Positions 18,699-28,643 of a stretch of DNA of 64,000 bases are shown here, piece after piece (positions within the stretch are counted from its first letter, which is position 1; each line of letters starts with the position of its first letter). The notes below the pieces were generated by a model that was not told the DNA's origin, did no database searches, and worked only from the letters and a program-made list of their open reading frames with translations. Made by a program: the position numbers and the translations under genes. Source of the stretch: Caballeronia sp. SBC1 (lineage in GTDB: Bacteria; Pseudomonadota; Gammaproteobacteria; Burkholderiales; Burkholderiaceae); contig NZ_CP049160.1 of assembly GCF_011493005.1 (NCBI RefSeq), positions 124,001 through 188,000 on the forward strand, in the 5' to 3' direction.

Positions 18699-20864
18699 AT
18701 GGCTGAGCGGTCATTTGTCGAAGAAGTGAAGAAGTTGCGATTGGGCGCGGGCGAAGTTTTTAGCGGAGAGGGCATTCTCGCTGTAACCAAGGCGCTGCTG
18801 GAGTCAGGCGTGGCCTATGTTGCAGGCTACCAAGGTGCGCCCATCTCGCACTTGATGGATGTGTTGGCGGACGCTCAGGACATCCTGAGCGATCACGGCA
18901 TTCGCTTCGAAAACAGCGCGAGCGAGGCGACCGCGGCGGCATCGTTGTCCGCGTCGGTGAACTATCCGCTGCGCGGCGCGGTGACGTTCAAGGCGACTGT
19001 TGGCACCAATGTCGCTTCCGATGCGCTCGCTAACCTCGCTTCAGGTGGGGTGACGGGTGGAGCATTGATCATCGTCGGCGAAGACTACGGCGAGGGCTCT
19101 TCGATCATGCAGGAGCGCAGCCACGCGTTTGCGATGAAGTCGCAGATCTGGCTGCTGGACCCGCGTCCGAACTTGCCTTGCATCGTGCAGGCGGTCAAGG
19201 ATGGTTTCGATCTGTCCGAGGTCAGCAACACACCGGTGATGCTGCAGTTGCGCATTCGCGCTTGTCACGTGCATGGGCAATTTGTCGCCTCTGACAATCG
19301 CCGTTCGGCGTTTTCGATCAAGGATGCGCTCGAGAATCCGAACCGCGACGTGAGCCGTATTGTGCTGCCACCGGCGAGCTTCGTGCACGAGCAGGAGAAG
19401 ATCAACGACCGTTGGCCCGCTGCGGTGAAGTTCATCGAGGAACGTCAGCTTAACGAATTCTTCCAGGCCGCAGATGGCGATGTCGGCATCGCGGTACAGG
19501 GCGGCAGTTACAACACCGTGCTGCGCGCACTCGAGCGTCTCGGCCTTGCCGATGTGTACGGCGAGTCCAAAGTGCCGCTTTACGTGATGAACGTTGCCTA
19601 TCCGCTGATCGACTCGGAGTGGCACCGCTTCTGCGAAGGCAAGCGCGCTGTATTGGTGATCGAAGAAGGCCAGCCGAACTTCGTCGAACAAAACGCCAAT
19701 ACGATCCTGCGGCAAGCCACTTCGGACACGGTCCTGCATGGCAAGGACATGTTGCCGCTGGCGGGCGAGTACAACACTGCGACCGTGCTCAAGGGGCTGA
19801 GAGCCTTCTTTGAGCAATACGGCATGCTCGCGCCGGAGGCGGCTCCGGCAGCCGTGCGCAAGGTCATCCCGCTCGTGTCTGCGTCCTCTGCAGATGCGGG
19901 CAAGCCACTCGACGAAAACGTGCACGCGCGGCCGCCTGGCTTTTGTACCGGCTGCCCTGAACGCCCAATCTTCACCGCGATGAAGCTGGTCGAACGCGAA
20001 CTGGGAACGCACCATGTGAGCGCCGATATCGGCTGCCACCTGTTCTCGATACTGCCGCCGTTCAATCTGGGCAGCACCACGATGGGCTACGGACTCGGCG
20101 GCGCCAGCGCGGCCGCGCTCAACGCGCCTGCGGCCAAGCGCGCGATCTCGGTGATGGGCGACGGCGGCTTCTGGCACAACGGTTTGACGAGCGGCATCGC
20201 CAACGCGGTGTTCAACAAGAGCGACAACCTCACGATCATTGTCGACAACAGCTATACGTCGGCTACCGGAGGGCAGGACATCCTGTCGTCTACCGCCCTG
20301 AATCCGACCCGCAGCACAGGTCACGAGATCGAGCGGGCGGTGCGCGGCGTCGGCGTCGACTGGGTCCGAACGGTTCGCCGTACGTATGACCTGAAAACGA
20401 TGATGTCGACGCTCAAGGACGCGCTTACCACCGGCGCCAAGGGCCCGAAGGTGCTGATCGCCCAGAGCGAATGCATGCTCAACTTGCAGCGTCGGGAAAA
20501 GCCGAAGGTGCGCAAGGCGATTGCCGCCGGCGAGCGGGTCGTGCGCGAGCGTTTCGGGATTGACTCCGATACCTGCACTGGCGATCACTCGTGCATCCGC
20601 CTGTCGGGTTGCCCGTCGCTGTCGGTCAAGCCGAACCCTGACCCGTTGCGCACCGATCCGGTGGCGACCGTGCTCGAGAGCTGCGTCGGCTGCGGCTTGT
20701 GCGGGGAAGTGTCGCACGCCGCAGTGCTGTGCCCGTCGTTTTATCGCGCGCAGATTGTGACTAACCCAACCCGTATCGACCGTCTGCGTCAGCGCGTGCG
20801 TGTGGGTCTGATCGGCTGGCTGCAGCGGCGCGATGCCGAGCGCCGTGCCCGCTATGCGTTCTGA
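18699..20864 (+). CDS. 2-oxoacid:ferredoxin oxidoreductase alpha subunit, indolepyruvate (IorA) type
   Basis: A 721-residue thiamine-diphosphate enzyme. The N-terminal half has the pyrimidine-binding fold (VAYVAGYQGAPISHLMDVL). GFCTGCPERPIF is near residue 413 and the TPP motif GDGGFWHNG with later DNSYT is near 486-517. The C-terminal ferredoxin part has CTGDHSC and CVGCGLCG, enough cysteines for two 4Fe-4S clusters. The family oxidatively decarboxylates a 2-oxoacid with CoA to an acyl-CoA, CO2 and reduced ferredoxin. In this cluster isatinate (2-aminophenylglyoxylate) is a plausible substrate, giving 2-aminobenzoyl-CoA. That is inference; arylpyruvates remain possible. Confidence 0.87.
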   Translation: MAERSFVEEVKKLRLGAGEVFSGEGILAVTKALLESGVAYVAGYQGAPISHLMDVLADAQDILSDHGIRFENSASEATAAASLSASVNYPLRGAVTFKATVGTNVASDALANLASGGVTGGALIIVGEDYGEGSSIMQERSHAFAMKSQIWLLDPRPNLPCIVQAVKDGFDLSEVSNTPVMLQLRIRACHVHGQFVASDNRRSAFSIKDALENPNRDVSRIVLPPASFVHEQEKINDRWPAAVKFIEERQLNEFFQAADGDVGIAVQGGSYNTVLRALERLGLADVYGESKVPLYVMNVAYPLIDSEWHRFCEGKRAVLVIEEGQPNFVEQNANTILRQATSDTVLHGKDMLPLAGEYNTATVLKGLRAFFEQYGMLAPEAAPAAVRKVIPLVSASSADAGKPLDENVHARPPGFCTGCPERPIFTAMKLVERELGTHHVSADIGCHLFSILPPFNLGSTTMGYGLGGASAAALNAPAAKRAISVMGDGGFWHNGLTSGIANAVFNKSDNLTIIVDNSYTSATGGQDILSSTALNPTRSTGHEIERAVRGVGVDWVRTVRRTYDLKTMMSTLKDALTTGAKGPKVLIAQSECMLNLQRREKPKVRKAIAAGERVVRERFGIDSDTCTGDHSCIRLSGCPSLSVKPNPDPLRTDPVATVLESCVGCGLCGEVSHAAVLCPSFYRAQIVTNPTRIDRLRQRVRVGLIGWLQRRDAERRARYAF

Positions 20865-22375
20865 TGAGTGAGATTCCAACAATGAAAGCCCAACCGATCA
20901 AGATTGCCATTCTCGCCATGGGCGGAGAGGGCGGTGGCGTGCTCGCCGACTGGATCGTTAGCCTCGGCGAACACAACGGCTACTACGCGCAGACGACTTC
21001 GGTGCCTGGCGTCGCGCAGCGTACCGGCGCGACCATTTACTACGTTGAGCTGTTCCCGCAAGAGTTGGCCGAGCGCGCAGGACGCGAGCCGGTGCTCGCG
21101 CTGATGCCGCTACCCGGCGATGTCGACGTGGTGCTCGCTTCGGAACTAATGGAAGCCGGGCGCGCCGTGCAACGTGGTTTCGTCACGCCTGAGCGTACGA
21201 CGCTCGTCGCCTCCACCCATCGCGTCTACTCGATCGCCGAAAAAATGGCGATGGGCGACGGCCGGGTCGACGGCGACACGCTGATCTCGCATGCGGACAA
21301 GGCAGCCAAGCGCTTTGTGCGCTTCGATATGGCGCAGGCGGCCGAAGCGTCGGGCAGCGTGATCAGCGCAGTGCTGTTCGGTGCGCTAGCCGGTACCGGT
21401 GTGCTGCCGTTCAGCCGTGCGCAGTTCGAGCAGACTGTCGAACGAGGCGGTGTCGGCGTCAAGCCGAGCCTGCGTGCGTTCGACGTCGCATATGCCCGTA
21501 CCGCGGAAATCGATACGCCGCACGACGCGCCGGCCGTCCCGATCGACCCTAACCCACGCGACGCGAAAGTGGCAAAGCTGCTTGAGCGTGCGCGCGCCGA
21601 GTTTGCGGTCGAGGTGCGGCATGTGGTGATCGAGGGTGTGCGCCGGATGATCGACTATCAGGACCTGGCGTACGCCGGACTCTATCTCGACCGTCTTGCG
21701 GCGGTGTGCCGTGGGCTGACGAAGCCGGATATCAATCTCGTGCGAGAAACGGCGCGCTACCTGGCACTCTGGATGTCCTACGAGGACACGATCCGGGTCG
21801 CCGACCTCAAGACGCGCAGCTCGCGATTCGAGCGCGTGCGCGGCGAGGTACGCGCGCAGTCCGATCAACTGCTGGCGATCAACGAGTTCATGCACCCGCG
21901 TCTCGAGGAAATCTGCGAAACGCTCCCCGCCGCGCTTGGCCGCTGGCTGATGCACCCACACTGGGTGCATCGTCTGGTACGCCGCTTCACGAGTAGCGGC
22001 AGGATCATTGCCACCAGTTCGATACGCGGCTATGTGATGCTCTACGCGGTTTCGCGCATGCGCTGCTGGCGCCGTAAAACGCTGCGCTACGAATTGGAGA
22101 ACGCACGCATCGAACACTGGCTCACGCAGGTGACTGATACCGCAAAGCGCAACCCGGCCCTTGCGGTCGAAATCGCGCAGTGCCAGCGGCTCGTCAAGGG
22201 CTACAGCGACACGCACGCACGCGGGCTGAAGAACTACCAGACTCTGATGGCCGCCGTGGCACGCGCGGGCGCCTTGCTCGCGCCGGCCACGCTGCGCGAG
22301 TTGCGTGAGGCCGCATTGGCGGACGAGCACGGAAAGAAACTGCAGCAAGCGCTGATAAGGCATGCGCTCGCATAA
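20864..22375 (+). CDS. 2-oxoacid:ferredoxin oxidoreductase beta subunit, IorB type with DUF6537-like tail
   Basis: A 503-residue partner subunit whose ATG overlaps the alpha-subunit stop (TGATG). The N-terminal gamma-type domain opens IAILAMGGEGGGVLADWIVS, then GVAQRTGATIYYVEL. After about residue 230 comes a helical extension (MIDYQDLAYAGLYLDRLAAV, ARYLALWMSYEDTIRVADLK) seen in proteobacterial long IorB proteins. It completes the heteromeric enzyme and passes electrons from the decarboxylation. No stand-alone ferredoxin gene is visible nearby. Confidence 0.85.
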   Translation: MSEIPTMKAQPIKIAILAMGGEGGGVLADWIVSLGEHNGYYAQTTSVPGVAQRTGATIYYVELFPQELAERAGREPVLALMPLPGDVDVVLASELMEAGRAVQRGFVTPERTTLVASTHRVYSIAEKMAMGDGRVDGDTLISHADKAAKRFVRFDMAQAAEASGSVISAVLFGALAGTGVLPFSRAQFEQTVERGGVGVKPSLRAFDVAYARTAEIDTPHDAPAVPIDPNPRDAKVAKLLERARAEFAVEVRHVVIEGVRRMIDYQDLAYAGLYLDRLAAVCRGLTKPDINLVRETARYLALWMSYEDTIRVADLKTRSSRFERVRGEVRAQSDQLLAINEFMHPRLEEICETLPAALGRWLMHPHWVHRLVRRFTSSGRIIATSSIRGYVMLYAVSRMRCWRRKTLRYELENARIEHWLTQVTDTAKRNPALAVEIAQCQRLVKGYSDTHARGLKNYQTLMAAVARAGALLAPATLRELREAALADEHGKKLQQALIRHALA

Positions 22376-22522
22376 TCGTTAGGGCAGGCAGAACGGCGGA
22401 CGCCGTACATGCCCGCTTAGTTTTATATATCTGTAGCAGTGCTATTGAAAATGCGGCGTCCAGCATCGCGGGACGGCAATTCCGAAGTCAGAAGCACAAC
22501 CCGTTAGCAGGAAGCGCAAAGC

Positions 22523-22951
22523 ATGGTTCACGGCCAGTTCAAACGCAAGCACAAGATTCACTTCTCCGAGTGCGATCCAGCCGGCATCGTTTTCTATCCG
22601 CAGTACTTCGTGATGTTCAACGATCTGCTCGAAACCTGGATCGACGAACTCGTGCCGATCGGCTTTCACGGGGTGATCGGCAGTCGCAGGCTAGGCATGC
22701 CGACGGTCCGCCTGGAAGTCGATTTCACGGCGATCAGCCGGATGGGCGACCAGGTGTGGCTATCGCTCGAAGTGGTTCACCTCGGACAGAAGTCGCTCAC
22801 GCTGGCCTGGCAGTGCAGCGCAGAGGACGGCGAGGTGCGCATGGCTGCCACGCAAACCATCGTGATGACGTCGCTCGAAACGCACCGGGCCATTGCGATC
22901 CCCGACGATCTGCGCGCGGCCATTGAGCGAGGCCTGCCAGCGAACGCCTGA
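22523..22951 (+). CDS. Acyl-CoA thioesterase, 4-hydroxybenzoyl-CoA type (hot-dog fold)
   Basis: A 142-residue hot-dog thioesterase. The diagnostic opening KIHFSECDPAGIVFYPQYF carries the catalytic Asp of the 4-hydroxybenzoyl-CoA thioesterase group (DPAG in place of the more general DxMGHV). It lies between the oxidoreductase and the CoA-ester monooxygenase. The likely role is to hydrolyse the hydroxylated aryl-CoA (5-hydroxyanthraniloyl-CoA or gentisyl-CoA) to the free acid before ring cleavage. Substrate is inferred from context. Confidence 0.85.
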   Translation: MVHGQFKRKHKIHFSECDPAGIVFYPQYFVMFNDLLETWIDELVPIGFHGVIGSRRLGMPTVRLEVDFTAISRMGDQVWLSLEVVHLGQKSLTLAWQCSAEDGEVRMAATQTIVMTSLETHRAIAIPDDLRAAIERGLPANA

Positions 22952-23075
22952 ACCAGCCGCGGCGTGGCAAGGCCACGGAAGAGGCGTGCCCGGATATCGG
23001 GGTTTTCGGTATCCATGCATGAACGGATGCGCTAGCGAATCGGTAGCGCTCAACCAACAGGATTGGAAAGCGGCA

Positions 23076-25391
23076 ATGAAGATAGTCTGCATTGGTGGTG
23101 GCCCCTCGGGGCTGTATTTCGGCTTGTTGATGAAGCTGCAGGATCCCTCCAACGAGATCGTGGTGGTCGAGCGGAATCGTCCGTACGACACCTTCGGCTG
23201 GGGCGTCGTGTTTTCAGATGCCACGATGGACAACCTGCGCGAAGCGGACCCCGTTTCGGCGGTCACCATCGGCGATGCATTCAATCGCTGGGACGATGTC
23301 GAGACGCACTTCAAGGGGCGCGCGATCCGCAGTGGCGGACACGGTTTCATTGGCATCGGCCGTAAAAAAATGCTCAACATCCTGCAGGCGCGCTGCGAGG
23401 AAGCCGGCGTGCAACTGGTATTCGAAGAATACGTGGAGGATGACGAAGCGCTTGCGAAGAAGTACGGTGCCGATCTGGTGATCGCCTCCGACGGCATCAA
23501 CAGCTTCGTGCGCACCAAGTATGCCGAAACCTTCAAGCCCGATATCGACCAGCGCCGCTGCCGCTTCGTGTGGCTGGGTACGAAGAAGGTGTTCGACGCG
23601 TTCAATTTCATTTTCGTTCAGACCGAGCACGGCTGGTTCCAGGCGCACGCATACCGCTTTGAGGACGGGCTGTCGACCTTCATTGTGGAAACCCCCGAGG
23701 AAACCTGGGAAGCGGCAGGCATTGGCAGCATGAGCCAGGAAGAGGGCATTGCCTACTGCGAAAAGTTGTTCGCCCCCTATCTCGACGGCAACCCGCTGAT
23801 CAGCAATGCGTCGCATGTGCGCGGCGCAGCGATCTGGATCCGCTTCCCGCGCGTCATCTGCGAAAAGTGGGTGCACTGGACGGATCAGAAAAACGGCAAA
23901 AAGGTGCCCGTCGTGCTGATGGGCGATGCGGCGCACACGGCGCACTTCTCGATCGGCTCCGGCACCAAGCTCGCGCTGGAAGACGCGATCGAACTCGCCA
24001 GGAGTCTGAAGGACGCGGCCGGTTCGCTCGAAGAGGGGCTCAAGCACTACGAGGCAGTGCGCAGCGTCGAGGTGCTCAAGATCCAGAACGCCGCACGGAA
24101 CTCGACAGAGTGGTTCGAAAACGTCGAGCGCTATGCGAGCCTGGAGCCGGAGCAGTTTGTCTACTCAGTGCTGACCCGCTCGCAGCGCATTTCGCACGAA
24201 AACCTGCGCGTGCGTGACAAGGATTGGCTCGAAGGCTACGAAGGCTGGCTCGCCACGCGCGCCGGCAGTAAAAATGCGGGCAATTCGATGCCACCCATGC
24301 TCATCCCCTACAAAGTGCGCGATGTCGAATTGAAGAACCGGGTCGTATTTTCGCCCACCGCGATGTATTCGTGCGAGAACGGCGTGCCCGGCGATTTCCA
24401 TATGGTTCACCTCGGCAGCCGCGCACTCGGCGGTGCCGGTCTGGTGATGGTGGAGATGACCGCGGTGTCGCCCGATGCGCGCGCTACGCCGGGCTGTCCC
24501 GGTCTGTGGAACGAAGAGCAGGTCGCCGCTTTTGCCCGCATCGTGAGTTTTGTACACGGGAATTCCAGCGCCCGGATCGGCATCCAGCTTGGGCATGCAG
24601 GGCGCCGCGCGTCGACCCAGCTTGGCTGGCAGAAGATGGACCACCCACTGGATCAAGGCAACTGGCCGGTGATCTCCGCTTCGGCACTGCCCTACTTGCC
24701 GGGCGTCTCGCACATGCCCCGCGCGGTGACTCTAGAGGACATGGAGCGCGTGTGCGAGAACTTCGTCTGCGCCGCGCGCCGCGCCGATGCAGCAGGCTTT
24801 GACTGGCTCGAACTGCAGGCGGGTCACGGCTACCTGCTGTCAAGTTTCATTTCGCCGCTCACCAATCAGCGCGATGGCGCTTTTGGAGGCTCGATGGAAA
24901 ACCGCATGACGTTCCCGCTTCAGGTGATGAGTGCGGTGCGTGCGGTGTGGCCGCCGAGCAAGCCTATCTCGGTCCGCATTTCGGCGACCGACTGGGTCGA
25001 AGGCGGCATCAGCGTCGACGACGCCGTGCTGATCGGGCGCATGTTCAAGGACGCGGGCGCCGACATGATCGACTGCTCTTCGGGTGAAGTGAGTCCTGCG
25101 CAGAAACCCGTGTACGGCCGCATGTACCAGGCGCCGTTCGCCGACCGCGTGCGCAACGAGGCCGGGATACCGACCATCGCGGTCGGTGCAATCACTGAGG
25201 CTGACCACGTGAACGGCATCATCGCTTCAGGTCGTGCCGACCTGTGCGCGCTATCGCGGCCGCACCTCGCCGACCCGGCGTGGCTGTTGCGCGAGACCGC
25301 CAAACTTGGCTATTGGCAGGTCGAATGGCCAAAGCAGTACCTGTTCGCGAAGGACCAGATGGAACGCAACTTTCAGCGCGCCGCGTTGTGA
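23076..25391 (+). CDS. Bifunctional aryl-CoA monooxygenase/OYE-type reductase (salicylyl-CoA 5-hydroxylase or 2-aminobenzoyl-CoA monooxygenase type)
   Basis: A 771-residue fusion. Residues 1-395 are a class A flavin monooxygenase ([15 protein letters not shown], then [18 protein letters not shown]). From about 405 an old-yellow-enzyme domain follows ([48 protein letters not shown]). This layout and length match the salicylyl-CoA 5-hydroxylase/2-aminobenzoyl-CoA monooxygenase-reductase group, which hydroxylates C5 of an ortho-substituted benzoyl-CoA. ATG at 23076 is the family start. The neighbouring amidase and maleate isomerase favour the 2-amino substrate (inference). Confidence 0.88.
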   Translation: MKIVCIGGGPSGLYFGLLMKLQDPSNEIVVVERNRPYDTFGWGVVFSDATMDNLREADPVSAVTIGDAFNRWDDVETHFKGRAIRSGGHGFIGIGRKKMLNILQARCEEAGVQLVFEEYVEDDEALAKKYGADLVIASDGINSFVRTKYAETFKPDIDQRRCRFVWLGTKKVFDAFNFIFVQTEHGWFQAHAYRFEDGLSTFIVETPEETWEAAGIGSMSQEEGIAYCEKLFAPYLDGNPLISNASHVRGAAIWIRFPRVICEKWVHWTDQKNGKKVPVVLMGDAAHTAHFSIGSGTKLALEDAIELARSLKDAAGSLEEGLKHYEAVRSVEVLKIQNAARNSTEWFENVERYASLEPEQFVYSVLTRSQRISHENLRVRDKDWLEGYEGWLATRAGSKNAGNSMPPMLIPYKVRDVELKNRVVFSPTAMYSCENGVPGDFHMVHLGSRALGGAGLVMVEMTAVSPDARATPGCPGLWNEEQVAAFARIVSFVHGNSSARIGIQLGHAGRRASTQLGWQKMDHPLDQGNWPVISASALPYLPGVSHMPRAVTLEDMERVCENFVCAARRADAAGFDWLELQAGHGYLLSSFISPLTNQRDGAFGGSMENRMTFPLQVMSAVRAVWPPSKPISVRISATDWVEGGISVDDAVLIGRMFKDAGADMIDCSSGEVSPAQKPVYGRMYQAPFADRVRNEAGIPTIAVGAITEADHVNGIIASGRADLCALSRPHLADPAWLLRETAKLGYWQVEWPKQYLFAKDQMERNFQRAAL

Positions 25392-25430
25392 ACGCCGGTA
25401 CGCAAACGACTGACAGCCCGGAGGGTGAGA

Positions 25431-26558
25431 ATGACCGATAACACATATGACAGCTATCGCGAAAGCACAGCCGGCCGCGCCGATGTGGCCGATACGCCGG
25501 AACTGGTGGCTTACTACCAGCAACTGGAACAATTGAAGGCCGGCGCGCTGTGGACGGTGGCGAACAAGATCGAGCCGTGGCAGCCGCAATCGGCATCGGT
25601 GCCTGTGTTATGGCGCTACCGCGAGTTGCGCGAGCACGTGCTGCGCGCAGTCGAGCTGGTGACGCCCGAAAAGGCCGGACGGCGGGTCGTGTATCTGAAC
25701 AACCCGGGCCGGCACGACGTGTCGGCTGCGGTCGGATGGCTCTATTCGGGGCTGCAGGTGATGCGCCCGGGCGAGGCGGCTTCGGCCCATGCGCATTCGG
25801 CGTCGGCGCTGCGCTTCATCATGGAGGGCAGCGGCGCGTACACGGTCGTCGACGGCCACAAGATGACGCTCGGCCCCAACGACTTCGTGCTCACGCCGAA
25901 CGGCACCTGGCACGAGCACGGCGTCGCCGCTGAGGGCACCACCTGTATCTGGCAGGACGGTCTCGACATTCCGCTCATCAACGCGCTGGAAGCGGGCTTC
26001 TATGTGGTGCACCCGGAGCTTCAGCAGGCCGTCACGCATCCGGTCGACGATTCGACCGCAATTTGGGGCGGCACGGGCCTGCGTCCACAAAACGGCGACT
26101 GGAACAAGAACTACTCGCCCCTCTTCAAGTATGAGTGGGAGCCGACCTACGAGGCTCTCACTCGCCAGGCCAAAGTCACCGATGGCAACCCGTTCGACGG
26201 CGTGCTGATGCACTACGTGAACCCGGTCACGGGCGGCCCGGTGATGCCGACGATCGGCGCCAGCATGCAGTTGCTGCGCCCGGGTGAGAAGACCCGCGCG
26301 CATCGTCACACCGGCAGCTTTATCTATCAGGTGGCCAAAGGCAGCGGTTGTTCGGTCATCAATGGACAGCGCTTCGACTGGACCGAGCGTGACATCTTCT
26401 GCGTGCCTTCGTGGGCGTTTCACGAACACGCAAACGCGTCCGCGAGCGACGACGCCTGCCTGTTCTGCTTCAGCGACCTGCCGGTGATGCAGTCGCTTGG
26501 CCTCTATCGCGAAGAAGCCCTCGCCGAAAACGGCGGTCACCAGGTGGTGGCCGGCTGA
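25431..26558 (+). CDS. Gentisate 1,2-dioxygenase-like bicupin ring-cleavage dioxygenase
   Basis: A 375-residue bicupin. The N-terminal cupin carries iron ligands in AHAHSASALRFIMEG (near residue 120) and WHEHG. The C-terminal cupin has RAHRHTGSFIYQVAKG (near 288) and FHEHANAS. Length and motifs match gentisate 1,2-dioxygenases, which use Fe(II) to cut the ring between the carboxyl-bearing carbon and the adjacent hydroxyl-bearing carbon. In this operon the substrate could be 5-hydroxyanthranilate; cutting that ring at the same bond would give an amide, maleamoylpyruvate. ATG at 25431 follows GGAGGG. Confidence 0.88.
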   Translation: MTDNTYDSYRESTAGRADVADTPELVAYYQQLEQLKAGALWTVANKIEPWQPQSASVPVLWRYRELREHVLRAVELVTPEKAGRRVVYLNNPGRHDVSAAVGWLYSGLQVMRPGEAASAHAHSASALRFIMEGSGAYTVVDGHKMTLGPNDFVLTPNGTWHEHGVAAEGTTCIWQDGLDIPLINALEAGFYVVHPELQQAVTHPVDDSTAIWGGTGLRPQNGDWNKNYSPLFKYEWEPTYEALTRQAKVTDGNPFDGVLMHYVNPVTGGPVMPTIGASMQLLRPGEKTRAHRHTGSFIYQVAKGSGCSVINGQRFDWTERDIFCVPSWAFHEHANASASDDACLFCFSDLPVMQSLGLYREEALAENGGHQVVAG

Positions 26559-26615
26559 CGGCTGCCCTTCATACATTTTTTCTGCCGCCATCGAGCGGTG
26601 TTTTTGGAGTCAACA

Positions 26616-27527
26616 ATGCGTCTCGTAACTTATCGCCCCGAGGTTTCCGCTGCAGCCCGTCTGGGCGCCATCGTAGAGGGTGCAGTGGTGGACCTGGCTC
26701 GCCTCGGTGAGCTCGCCGGTGTTTCGCTGCCCGACAGCATGCTGCAGTTCATCGACCTTGGGCCGGACGCGGTCAAGCTGACGAGCACGTTGCTCGACAG
26801 CTACCGCGCCAACTGGCCGCTGGGCTTGGCGACACCGCTTGCGAACGTCAAGCTGCTCGCACCCATTCCGCGTCCGCGCAAGAACATCTTCGGTATTGGC
26901 CTGAACTACGTCGAACACGTCGCGGAATCGAGCCGCACGCTGGATACGTCGAAGGACCTGCCGAAACAACCCGTGATCTTCTCGAAGCCGCCGACCACGG
27001 TAATCGGTCCGGGCGACGCGATTGAACACAACGCGGAAATCACCCAGCAGCTCGATTGGGAGGTCGAACTGGCCGTGATCATGGGCACGCGAGCAAAGCG
27101 CGTGACTGAAGCGGATGCATTGCAGTACGTGTTCGGCTACAGCGTGATGATCGACATGAGCGCACGCGATTGCCGTCGCGCCGGACAATGGATCTACTCG
27201 AAAGGACAGGATACGTATGCGCCGTTTGGTCCATGCATCGTCACGGCTGACGAGATTCCCGACCCGCACTCGCTCGACTTGAGCCTGAGCGTCAATGGCG
27301 TGACCAAGCAAAGCTCGAACACGCGGCACATGCTGTTCAAGGTTCCGACGCTGATCGCCGACATCAGTGCCGGCATAGCACTGGAACCCGGCGACATCAT
27401 CGCGACCGGTACGCCCGAGGGCGTCGGCGCCGGACGCAATCCGCAGGAGTGGCTGTGGCCGGGCGACATCGTCCACGCGCAGGTGCAGGGCATCGGCGAA
27501 CTCCGCCACCCGGTGGTAGCAGTCTGA
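26616..27527 (+). CDS. Fumarylacetoacetate hydrolase family protein (acylpyruvase)
   Basis: A 303-residue FAH-fold hydrolase. It shows IFGIGLNYVEHVAESS, the metal-binding LDWEVELAVIMG (E-x-E), GYSVMIDMSARD and the closing IIATGTPEGVGAG. Family members hydrolyse the C-C bond of acylpyruvates with Mg2+ or Mn2+. Here it should release pyruvate from the dioxygenase product: maleamate if the substrate was amino-substituted, maleate or fumarate otherwise. Start at 26616 has GGAG nine bases upstream. Confidence 0.88.
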   Translation: MRLVTYRPEVSAAARLGAIVEGAVVDLARLGELAGVSLPDSMLQFIDLGPDAVKLTSTLLDSYRANWPLGLATPLANVKLLAPIPRPRKNIFGIGLNYVEHVAESSRTLDTSKDLPKQPVIFSKPPTTVIGPGDAIEHNAEITQQLDWEVELAVIMGTRAKRVTEADALQYVFGYSVMIDMSARDCRRAGQWIYSKGQDTYAPFGPCIVTADEIPDPHSLDLSLSVNGVTKQSSNTRHMLFKVPTLIADISAGIALEPGDIIATGTPEGVGAGRNPQEWLWPGDIVHAQVQGIGELRHPVVAV

Positions 27528-27602
27528 GCGGCCACACGTTCCTTTAACTTGCGGGCCGGCGCGTGCGCGCGGCGGCCTCGGATACCCGACCGAGACACTT
27601 CG

Positions 27603-28643
27603 ATGCTCAATCTTCCTCAATTCAAGGCCGCAGCGGTACAGGCCGCGCCGGTTTTCCTGGATACCGATGCGACCGTCGATAAGGTTTGCAGACTGATCAA
27701 GGAGGCTGCGGACAACGGCGCGAAGCTGGTTGCCTTTCCCGAAGTATTTGTCGCCGGCTACCCCTATTGGAATTGGGTGATGAACCCGGTCGAGGGGAGT
27801 CCGTGGTTCGAGAAACTGTGCAAATCCGCGATCGAGTTGCCCGGTCCGGAAATCCGCAAGATCGCACAGGCGGCGAAAAGCAATCACATCAATGTGGTGG
27901 TCGGCGTCAATGAACGTAGCCGCACCGGCGTAGGCACGCTTTACAACACGCTCGTCGCGATTGCCGATGACGGCAGGATTCTTGGCCGCCATCGCAAGCT
28001 CGTGCCGACCTGGGCGGAAAAGCTGACCTGGGCCAACGGCGACGGCTCCGCGCTGCGCGTACACGATACCAGCGTGGGCCCGTTGGGCTCGCTGGCCTGT
28101 GGCGAGAATACCAACACACTCGCGCGCTTTAGCCTGCTAGCCCAGGGCGAACTGGTGCACGTGGCGAGCTACATCTCGCTGCCGGTGGCGCCCGCCGACT
28201 ACGACATGGCTGAAGCGATTCGCGTCCGCGCGGCAGCACATTGCTTCGAAGGTAAGGTTTTCACAGTGGTGTCCTGCTCGACAATTTCGCCGGAGATCGT
28301 CGAAGCGATGAGTGCGTCGCATCCGCAGGTGCGCGAACAACTCGCGCGGCGCAACAGTGCCTTCTCGGGGATTCTCGGGCCTGACGGCCGCGTGATCGGC
28401 GAGCCGCTGATCGATGACGAAGGCATTGTCTATGCCGATATCGACCTGTCGCGCTGCATCCAGCCGCGCCAGATGCATGACATCACCGGGCACTACAACC
28501 GTTTCGATGTCTTCGACCTTCGGGTCAACCGCCGCCCCCTGGCGGCGGCGCAGTTCAGCGATGCAGATGCGGCGGAGGTGTGGGACCTCGACGGCGAACT
28601 GGCGGAGATCAATTCATTCGAGAATACAGAGAGCAAGCGATGA
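27603..28643 (+). CDS. Nitrilase-superfamily amidase/nitrilase
   Basis: A 346-residue C-N hydrolase with an intact catalytic triad: Glu47 (FPEVFVAGYP), Lys132 (HRKLVPT) and Cys166 (LACGENTNTLARF). The CGENTN context is that of true nitrilases, but amidases share the fold. Two roles fit. It may hydrolyse maleamate to maleate and ammonia in the ring-cleavage route. It may instead hydrolyse a nitrile such as indole-3-acetonitrile upstream. Its place between the acylpyruvase and maleate isomerase genes favours the first. Its stop overlaps the next start (ATGA). Confidence 0.85.
   Translation: MLNLPQFKAAAVQAAPVFLDTDATVDKVCRLIKEAADNGAKLVAFPEVFVAGYPYWNWVMNPVEGSPWFEKLCKSAIELPGPEIRKIAQAAKSNHINVVVGVNERSRTGVGTLYNTLVAIADDGRILGRHRKLVPTWAEKLTWANGDGSALRVHDTSVGPLGSLACGENTNTLARFSLLAQGELVHVASYISLPVAPADYDMAEAIRVRAAAHCFEGKVFTVVSCSTISPEIVEAMSASHPQVREQLARRNSAFSGILGPDGRVIGEPLIDDEGIVYADIDLSRCIQPRQMHDITGHYNRFDVFDLRVNRRPLAAAQFSDADAAEVWDLDGELAEINSFENTESKR

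Noticed and set aside
19041..20882. Long minus-strand open frame opposite the IorA-like gene
   Set aside because: Its composition is that of an antisense frame of a GC-rich gene; the plus-strand protein has clear cofactor motifs.
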